Positions 53,916 through 63,000 of a DNA stretch of 64,000 nucleotides are shown piece by piece (position 1 is the first letter of the stretch; each line of letters begins with the position of its first letter). The stretch is taken from positions 524,001 to 588,000 of the forward strand of contig JAGTXO010000011.1 in assembly GCA_019448385.1 (NCBI GenBank), in the 5' to 3' direction. The notes beneath the pieces are model-generated. The model saw nothing but the letters and a program-made list of their open reading frames with translations, searched no databases and was not told where the DNA came from. The position numbers were made by a program, and so were the translations under genes. This DNA is from Diacronema lutheri. Lineage: Eukaryota > Haptophyta > Pavlovophyceae > Pavlovales > Pavlovaceae.

Positions 53916-54006
53916 GATTGCTCACGTCGGTCAGTTGGCTAAACCCCCTTCATATCGGTGAGGGTAACAGCTTCCATTCCCCTTCCAGCGGCCGTGGCTC
54001 GAAGCC
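53916..54006. promoter_or_regulatory. Shared divergent promoter, isochorismatase / giant secreted protein
   Basis: Ninety-one bases separate the start codons. It contains a comparatively AT-rich stretch (ttcatatcgg, 53948-53957). It drives a transcript of at least 10 kb on one side and a small hydrolase on the other; role inferred from position. Confidence 0.45.
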
Positions 54007-57000
54007 ATGCCGCACGCCCGCGCCCTGCTCGCGCTCGTCGCGCTGGCGCCCGGCGCGCGCGCGCACCTCTCGGCGCTGTGCTCGGCGACGAGCCCAGACC
54101 AGCCCGGCGTTGTCACGTGGTTCCTCGCCACGTACCACGACCACCCACGCTTCACGCCGGGCAAGATGCACGTCGTCCCGCCGGACGGCAGCTCGCACAC
54201 GTTCAACTTCAACAACTGGTGCGACGCGGGGAGCATGGACTTGGTCGCGGACTACGACGCGTACGTGCGTTCGCTTCTGTATGCCGCGCCTTTTGGCTCA
54301 TCCTCCCTCGCCTGCTCGACCAAGGACGTGCCGGGCAACGCGGCGCTCGGCAAGATTGTCGGTCCACAGCACCACGTCACGTGCTACACGGAGTGGGACG
54401 ACGGCACGGCGCCGGAGAGCGGCGGGTACGGCACGTGGGTGCGGCCGCAATCGACCAGCGCGGGTGTGCCGCAGAACTGCGCCTTCAACAAGTGGATCTC
54501 GGCCTCGTCGTACTGGTGGATGCGCGGACAGAACGTGGACGCGGTGACGTGGTACTACAACACGTTCGTCGGCTGGACGACGGGTACGTACCAGATCTGG
54601 ACAAGCGACTACGACGACAAGCTGCGTTCGTCGGCGGAGTACTGCTCGGGTTGCACGAGCTCGCAGCCGATGACCAACGAGCCCAACAAGTACCCGTGCA
54701 AGATGGGCTTCGAGCGCGCGCTCGGCGACGACCTGCCCAAGGCGATCCTCGTCGGCACGTCGGTCGCGGACGGCGGCGCCGAGTGCGGGCCGCTGCCCGC
54801 GCTGCCAAACGTGGTGGCAAGCTCGGTGCAGACGTGCGGCGCGGGCGCCTTCTCCGGCTTCTACTGCCCGGCCGCGTGCCAGCCCGGCTACAATCCGAGC
54901 GGCAAGCTCGTGTGCAGTAACGGCCAGTGGGCGGGCGGCTTTGCCTGCTCGAGCGCCGTGAGCTGCATCCGGCCGGACCGCTCGGCGGGCAGCTGCCCGT
55001 CATTCTCCTACTCGGCGAGCCGCGCCACGGTCGTGGACAGTGACGAGAGCTCGTCATCGCAGAAGACGCGCTACTTCACCGTCTCGCCGTGGGTGGCCGG
55101 CCTGCGCATCGTCATCGACTACAAGGTCGGGCGCGAGGTGAACCTGCGCGGCTTTGCAAACGTCGACATCATCACGGACGTGCGGGGCCGACTGACGGTC
55201 CGCGTGCAGACGACGCCGGGCGCGGGCAACACCTTCGAATTGACGACGCGCGGCACGCTGCCTCGCCCGACCATCACGTGCGAGCAGCAGGACCTCGTAC
55301 CGTACATCGTCGGCGTGTCGGGCGCGCAATGCGACATGTACACGGCGGCGGGCACGACGTGCCGCGCGCAGTGCGACAGCGAGAACGGCGAGTGGGGTGC
55401 GGGCGCGGTGCGGTGCCAGACGGACGGCAGATGGGCGGTCGTGCCCGCCGACCCGGCGACGTGCTACGCGGGCGGCGACACGGTGCCGCCGCCTCCCCGC
55501 CTGGTACGCATCATGCCCAACGAGCAGGGGTCGGGGATGCGCCTTATCCTCCTCTCGCCACTCGACGACGGCGTGACGCGCTCGTCGATCGTCGAGTACC
55601 GCTTTGAGGTTTCACCGAGCGGCTCGCTCGTCTGCCCGACGTACGTGGGCACCACGCCACCCGACGCGGGCATCGTCTGCTCGGGCGCCGACGCGAGCAG
55701 GACGTACACCGTCCGCGCGCGCGCGGTCAACTCGGCGGGCGAGTCGGCGCCGTCGAGCCCGCTCACGTTCATGCGCAGCGCCTCGCCACCGCCGCCCAGC
55801 CCGAGCCCGCCGCCAAATTCGCCGCCGCCGCCTAGCCCGAGCCCGCCGCCGCCCAAACCGCCGCCGAGCCCGCCGCCGCCTGCGCCGCCGCCCAGCCCGC
55901 CGCCGCCCAACCCGCCGCCAAGCCCGCCGCCGCCCAAGCCGCCGCCGAGCCCGCCGCCGCCCAACCCGCCGCCGAGCCCGCCGCCGCCAAACCCGCCGCC
56001 CAGCCCGCCGCCGCCGCGACCGCCGCCCAGCCCGCCGCCGCCCGCGCCGCCGCCCAGCCCGCCGCCGCCGCGCCCACCACCGAGCCCGCCGCCGCCGCGC
56101 CCGCCGCCGAGCCCGCCGCCGCCCAACCCGCCACCCAGCCCGCCACCGCCGAGCCCGCCGCCGAGCCCGCCGCCGCCCGCGCCGCCGCCCAGCCCGCCGC
56201 CGCCGCGCCCACCACCGAGCCCGCCGCCGCCGCGCCCGCCGCCGAGCCCGCCACCGCCAAGCCCACCGCCTAGTCCGCCGCCGCCCAGCCCGCCGCCCAG
56301 CCCGCCGCCGCCCGCGCCGCCGCCGAGCCCGCCGCCACCGAGCCCGGCGCCGCCGCCGAGCCCGCCGCCGTCGCCGCCTCCGCCGACCGGCTGCGCCGAG
56401 ACGGGCGCCGACAACTTTGACTCGCGCGCCGTCATCAACCTCCCAACGGCGTGCATCTACTACGGCTGCACCGACCCGCTCGCCGCCAACTTCGACTCGA
56501 CCGCGACGCAGGGCGACGTCGGCCGCTGCCAATACCGCCCGCCGCCGAGCCCGCCGCCGCCGCCCAGCCCGCCGCCCAGCCCGCCGCCCAGCCCGAGCCC
56601 GCCGCCCAGCCCGCCGCCGCCGCGCCCGCCGCCAAGCCCGCCGCCGCCGCGCCCGCCGCCAAGCCCGCCGCCGCCGCGGCCGCCGCCAAGTCCGCCGCCG
56701 CCGCGCCCGCCGCCCAGCCCGCCGCCGCCGCGACCGCCGCCCAGCCCGCCGCCGCCCAGCCCGCCGCCAAGCCCGCCGCCTCCGAGCCCGCCGCCGAGCC
56801 CGCCGCCGCCGCGACCGCCGCCCAGCCCGCCGCCGCCCAGCCCTCCGCCCAGCCCGCCGCCGCCGCGCCCGCCGCCGAGCCCGCCGCCGCCCGCGCCGCC
56901 GCCGAGCCCGCCGCCGCCCAGCCCGCCGCCAAGCCCGCCGCCGCCTGCGCCGCCGCCGAGCCCGCCACCGCCCGCGCCGCCGCCGAGCCCGCCGCCGCCA

Positions 57001-60000
57001 CGCCCGCCGCCGAGCCCGCCGCCGCCGAGCCCGCCGCCAAGCCCGCCGCCGCCGCGCCCGCCACCGAGCCCGCCGCCGCCGACGCCGCCGCCCAGCCCAC
57101 CGCCGCCGCGCCCGCCGCCGAGCCCGCCTCCGCCCAGCCCGCCGCCCAGCCCGCCGCCGCCTCGCCCGCCGCCCAACCCGCCGCCCAGCCCGCCGCCGCT
57201 CCTCGTCGCGACGGTGCGCTTCCACCGGCCGGCCTACCACTACGGCGAGAACCAGCGAGTGATCTGGCAGTACGACGCTCGCCAGGTCGACTCGAGCAAC
57301 TGGATTGGGATCTTCGAGCCGGGCGCTGACCCGTCGCGCGCCAGCAGCGCGACGCCGATCCACGTCAACGCACCAACGGCGTCGGGCGCGATGGACCTGG
57401 GCGCGCTCGTCCAGGCGCCCGGACACTACCCGACCGCGCTCTTTGCCGAGCCGGACAGGACACTCATTGCACTCACCGTGCTGCACGTCGTCTCGCGCCC
57501 GCGCCCGCCGCCGAGCCCGCCGACGCCGCCGCCCAGCCCGCCGCCGCGCCCGCCGCCGCGCCCGCCGCCCAGCCCGCCGCCCAGCCCGCCGCGCCCGCCG
57601 CCGAGCCCGCCGCCGCGCTCGCCGCCGCGCCCGCCGCCACGACCGCCGCCGAGGCCGCCGCCGAGCCCGCCGCCGAGCCCGCCGCCGCCGAGCCCGCCGC
57701 CCAGCCCGCCACCCAGCCCGCCGCCCAGCCCGCCGCCCAGCCCGCCGCCGAGCCTGCCGCCCGCGCCGCCGCCGAGCCCGCCGCCGAGCCCGCCGCCGCC
57801 AAGTCCGCCGCCGAGCCCGCCGCCCAGCCCGCCGCCAAGCCCACCGCCAAGCCCGCCGCCGAGCCCGCCACCAAGCTCACCCCCGAGCCCACCGCCGAGC
57901 CCGCCACCGCCGAGTCCGCCACCAAGCCCGCCGCCGCCCAGCCCGCCGCCCAGCCCGCCGCCGCCGAGCCCGCCGCCGAGCCCGCCGCCGCCGCGCCCAC
58001 CGCCCAGCCCGCCGCCGCCGCGCCCGCCGCCGAGCCCGCCGCCGTCTCCGCCGCCGCCGACGGGCTGTTCGGACACCAAGGCGGACAACTACAACTCGCT
58101 CGTCGTGATCCACGTGACCGAGTCGTGCATCTACTACGGCTGCACGGACAGCAATGCGTGGAATTATGACTCGTCGGCAACGAGTGAGGGCACGGTGCTG
58201 TGCGCCTACAGCCCGCCGCCCAGCCCGCCCTCGCCGCCGCCGCCAAGCCCGGCGCCGCCGTCTCCACCGCCGAGCCCGCCGCCGAGCCCGCCGCCCAGCC
58301 CGCCGCCCAGCCCGCCGCCCAGCCCGCCACCCAGCCCGCCGCCCAGCCCGCCGCCGTCGCCTCCGCCCAGCCCGCCGCCCAGCCCGCCGCCCAGCCCGCC
58401 GCCCAGCCCGCCGCCCAGCCCGCCGCCCTCACCGCCGCCCAGCCCACCGCCCAGCCCGCCGCCCAGCCCGCCGCCCAGCCCGCCGCCGAGTCCGCCGCCC
58501 AGCCCGCCGCCCTCACCGCCGCCCAGCCCGCCGCCGAGCCTGCCGCCCAGCCCACCGCCGAGCCCGCCGCCAAGCCCGCCGCCGAGTCCGCCGCCGAGCC
58601 CGCCGCCGAGCCCCCCGCCCAGCCCGCCGCCAAGCCCACCGCCCATGCCGCCGCCGAGTCCACCGCCGTCACCACCGCCCAGCCCTCCGCCGTCGCCTCC
58701 GCCCAGCCCGCCGCCCAGCCCGCCGCCCAGCCCGCCGCCCAGCCCGCCACCGTCACCGCCGCCCAGCCCGCCGCCCAGCCCGCCGCCCAGCCCGCCGCCC
58801 AGCCCACCACCTTCTCCGCCGCCCAGCCCGCCACCGAGCCCGCCGCCGTCGCCACCGCCCAGCCCGCCGCCTAGCCCGCCGCCTAGCCCGCCGCCTAGCC
58901 CGCCGCCTAGCCCGCCGCCTAGCCCGCCGCCTAGCCCGCCGCCCAGCCCGCCGCCGAGCCCGCCTCCTAGCCCACCGCCCAGCCCGCCACCGAGCCCGCC
59001 GCCCAGCCCGCCGCCCAGCCCGCCGCCGAGCCCGCCACCGAGTCCGCCGCCAAGCCCGCCGCCCAGCCCGCCGCCAAGACCACCTCCGTCTCCGCCGCCC
59101 AGCCCACCGCCCAGCCCGCCGCCCAGCCCGCCGCCCAGTCCGCCACCGTCTCCGCCACCCAGCCCTCCGCCAAGCCCGCCGCCGAGTCCGCCGCCGAGTC
59201 CGCCGCCGTCACCACCTCCGAGCCCGCCGCCCAGCCCGCCGCCCAGCCCGCCGCCCAGCCCGCCACCCAGCCCGCCGCCCAGCCCACCGCCCAGCCCGCC
59301 GCCCAGCCCGCCGCCCAGCCCGCCGCCGAGCCCGCCCCCTAGCCCGCCGCCCAGCCCGCCGCCAAGCCCGCCGCCAAGCCCGCCGCCAAGCCCACCGCCG
59401 AGCCCGCCGCCTAGCCCGCCGCCCAGCCCGCCGCCGTCACCACCGCCGTCACCGCCGCCGAGGCCGCCGCCTAGCCCGCCGCCGAGCCCGCCGCCGAGCC
59501 CGCCGCCGAGCCCGCCGCCGAGCCCGCCGCCGAGCCCGCCGCCGAGCCCGCCGCCGAGCCCGCCACCAAGCCCGCCGCCCAGCCCGCCGCCCAGCCCGCC
59601 GCCATCTCCGCCACCCAGCCCGCCGCCCAGCCCGCCGCCCAGCCCGCCACCCAGCCCGCCGCCCAGCCCGCCGCCCATGCCGCCGCCGAGCCCGCCGCCG
59701 AGCCCGCCGCCCAGCCCACCGCCGTCACCGCCGCCGTCACCGCCGCCGTCACCGCCGCCAAGCCCGCCGCCCAGCCCGCCACCCAGTCCGCCGCCCAGCC
59801 CACCGCCGTCACCGCCGCCGTCACCACCGCCGTCTCCGCCACCCAGCCCACCGCCCAGCCCGCCGCCCATCCCGCCGCCGAGCCCGCCGCCGAGCTCGCC
59901 GCCGCTGCCGCCGCCCAGCCCGCCGCCCAGCCCGCCGCCGAGTCCGCCGCCCAGCCCGCCGCCAAGCCCGCCACCTTCTCCGCCGCCAAGCCCGCCGCCG

Positions 60001-63000
60001 AGCCCGCCGCCCAGCCCGCCGCCGAGCCCGCCACCGAGTCCGCCGCCCAGCCCGCCGCCAAGCCCTCCGCCAAGCCCCCCACCCAGTCCGCCACCCAGTC
60101 CGCCGCCCAGTCCGCCGCCCAGCCCTCCGCCGCCCTCGCCGCCGCCTAGCCCACCGCCAAGCCCGCCGCCCTCGCCGCCGCCGCGCCCGCCGCCATCTCC
60201 GCCGCCTGCCTCGCCGCCCAGTCCGCCGCCGAGCCCGCCGCCGTCGCCGCCTCCGCCCACGGGCTGCAGTGACCCGGTGGCGGACAACTACAACTCGCTC
60301 GTCGTGATCCACGTGACCGAGTCGTGCATCTACTACGGCTGCACGGACAGCAATGCGTGGAATTTTGACTCGTCGGCAAACGTGCTCAATGCGACACTCG
60401 AGCCGTGCCACTATTCGCCGCCGCCGAAACCACCGAGCCCGCAGCCCAGCCCGCCGCCCAGCCCGCCGCCAAGCCCGCCGCCAAGCCCGCCGCCCAGCCC
60501 GCCGCCACCTAGCCCGCCGCCGAGCCCGCCGCCTAGCCCGCCGCCCAGCCCGCCGCCCAGCCCGCCGCCCAGCCCGCCGCCCAGCCCGCCGCCAAGCCCG
60601 CCGCCCAGCCCGCCGCCCAGCCCGCCGCCCATCCCGCCGCCCAGCCCGCCGCCCAGCCCGCCGCCCGCACCGCCGCCCAGTCCGCCGCCTAGCCCACCGC
60701 CCAGCCCGCCGCCCAGTCCGCCGCCCAGCCCGCCGCCCAGCCCGCCGCCCAGCCCGCCGCCCAGTCCGCCGCCTAGCCCACCGCCCAGCCCGCCACCCAG
60801 CCCGCCGCCCAGCCCGCCGCCCAGCCCACCACCAAGCCCGCCGCCTAGCCCGCCGCCCAGCCCGCCGCCAAGCCCGCCGCCAAGCCCGCCGCCGAGCCCG
60901 CCGCCGAGCCCGCCGCCGAGCCCGCCGCCCAGTCCGCCGCCGTCACCGCCGCCCAGCCCGCCGCCCAGCCCGCCGCCCAGCCCACCACCAAGCCCGCCGC
61001 CCAGCCCGCCACCGAGCCCGCCGCCCAGCCCACCGCCGTCACCGCCGCCGTCACCGCCGCCGTCACCACCGCCCAGCCCGCCGCCGTCACCGCCGCCGTC
61101 ACCGCCGCCCAGCCCGCCGCCCAGTCCGCCGCCTTCACCGCCGCCCAGCCCACCGCCAAGCCCGCCGCCAAGCCCGCCGCCCAGCCCACCTCCAAGCACG
61201 CCACCATCTCCGCCGCCATCACCGCCGCCCAGCCCGCCGCCCAGCCCGCCGCCCAGCCCGCCGCCCAGCCCGCCGCCCAGCCCGCCGCCCAGCCCGCCGC
61301 CCAGCCCGCCGCCTTCACCGCCGCCCAGCCCGCCGCCGTCGCCGCCACCGAGCCCACCGCCGAGCCCGCCACCGAGCCCGCCACCGTCACCGCCACCCAG
61401 CCCGCCGCCCAGCCCGCCGCCCAGCCCGCCGCCCAGCCCGCCGCCCAGCCCGCCGCCCAGCCCGCCGCCCAGCCCGCCGCCCAGCCCGCCGCCGTCTCCG
61501 CCGCCGAGCCCGCCGCCCAGCCCGCCGCCCAGCCCGCCGCCCAGCCCGCCACCGTCTCCGCCGCCAAGCCCGCCGCCCAGCCCGCCGCCCAGCCCGCCGC
61601 CCAGCCCGCCGCCCAGCCCGCCGCCGTCGCCTCCGCCCAGCCCGCCACCTTCTCCGCCGCCCAGCCCGCCACCTTCTCCGCCGCCGAGTCCGCCGCCCAG
61701 CCCGCCGCCCAGCCCGCCGCCGAGTCCGCCGCCCAGCCCGCCGCCAAGCCCGCCGCCAAGCCCGCCGCCAAGCCCGCCGCCAAGCTCGCCGCCAAGCCCG
61801 CCGCCAAGCCCGCCACCCAGCCCGCCACCCAGCCCGCCACCGTCTCCACCGCCGAGCCCGCCGCCGAGCCCGCCCCCGAGCCCGCCCCCTAGCCCGCCGC
61901 CCAGCCCGCCGCCGTCTCCGCCGCCCAGCCCACCGCCAAGCCCGCCGCCCAGCCCGCCGCCCAGTCCGCCACCGTCTCCGCCACCCAGCCCTCCGCCAAG
62001 CCCGCCGCCGAGTCCGCCGCCGAGTCCGCCGCCGTCACCACCTCCGAGCCCGCCGCCCAGCCCGCCGCCCAGCCCGCCGCCGTCGCCGCCACCCAGCCCG
62101 CCGCCCAGCCCACCGCCTAGCCCGCCGCCCAGCCCGCCGCCCAGCCCGCCGCCCAGCCCGCCCCCTAGCCTGCCACCAAGCCCGCCGCCAAGCCCGCCGC
62201 CCAGCCCGCCGCCCAGCCCACCGCCGAGCCCGCCGCCGAGCCCGCCGCCCAGCCCGCCACCCAGCCCACCGCCCAGCCCGCCGCCGCTGTGCCTGCCCGG
62301 CGAGTTCCTAGCCGACGGCTGCGAGCCGTGCGCGCTCGGCACGTACAAGGACGTGCGCGGCAATGGCGGCTGCTCCGCGTGCTCGCTCATTCACCCGGAG
62401 CTCACGACGCTCGCCGACGGCGCGGCGGACGCGGACGAGTGCGTGCCGCCCACACGCGCGTACACCAAGGTGGGCTCGGGGCGGAACGCGACGGTCGTGT
62501 GCAGCGCGGGGCACACGCGCGGCGCGCGCAGCGGCGCGTGCGAGCCGTGCGTCGCCGGCGAGTACAAGGAGGCCGCGTCCGACGGCAGCTGCTCGCGCTG
62601 CGACGCGATCGACGAGCTGCTCGTCGGCACGCAGCCCGGCGCGACGTCGGCGGACAGCTGCATGTGCCAGCACGAGTCCTTCGTCGCGCTCGGCGCGGGC
62701 GAGAGCAAGCGCTGCGCGTGCGCGACCGGCTCTGGCCTGAGCGGCGACGGCAGGGGTCGCGAGTGCGTGCAGTGCGTCAAGGGCACCTTCTCCGCCGCGC
62801 TCGACCTGAGCGCGTGCGAGGACTGCGCGCAGATCCACCCGGCGCTCACCACCTTCGCGGCGGGCGCGGTGTCTGTCGACGACTGCGTGTGCAAGCCCAT
62901 CTTCCTCACGAACGGCACGGGCTACGACAAGGAATGCAACTGCCCGTCGGGCTACGTCTACCTGCCCGAGCTCGCCGCGTGCCGGCCGACGCGGCCGGGC

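Noticed and set aside
58206-62390. Antisense Gly-Gly-Gly-Leu frames of about 660-690 codons
   Set aside because: Mirror translation of the proline-rich tracts. The plus-strand frame continues into real Cys modules on both sides, the antisense frames do not.
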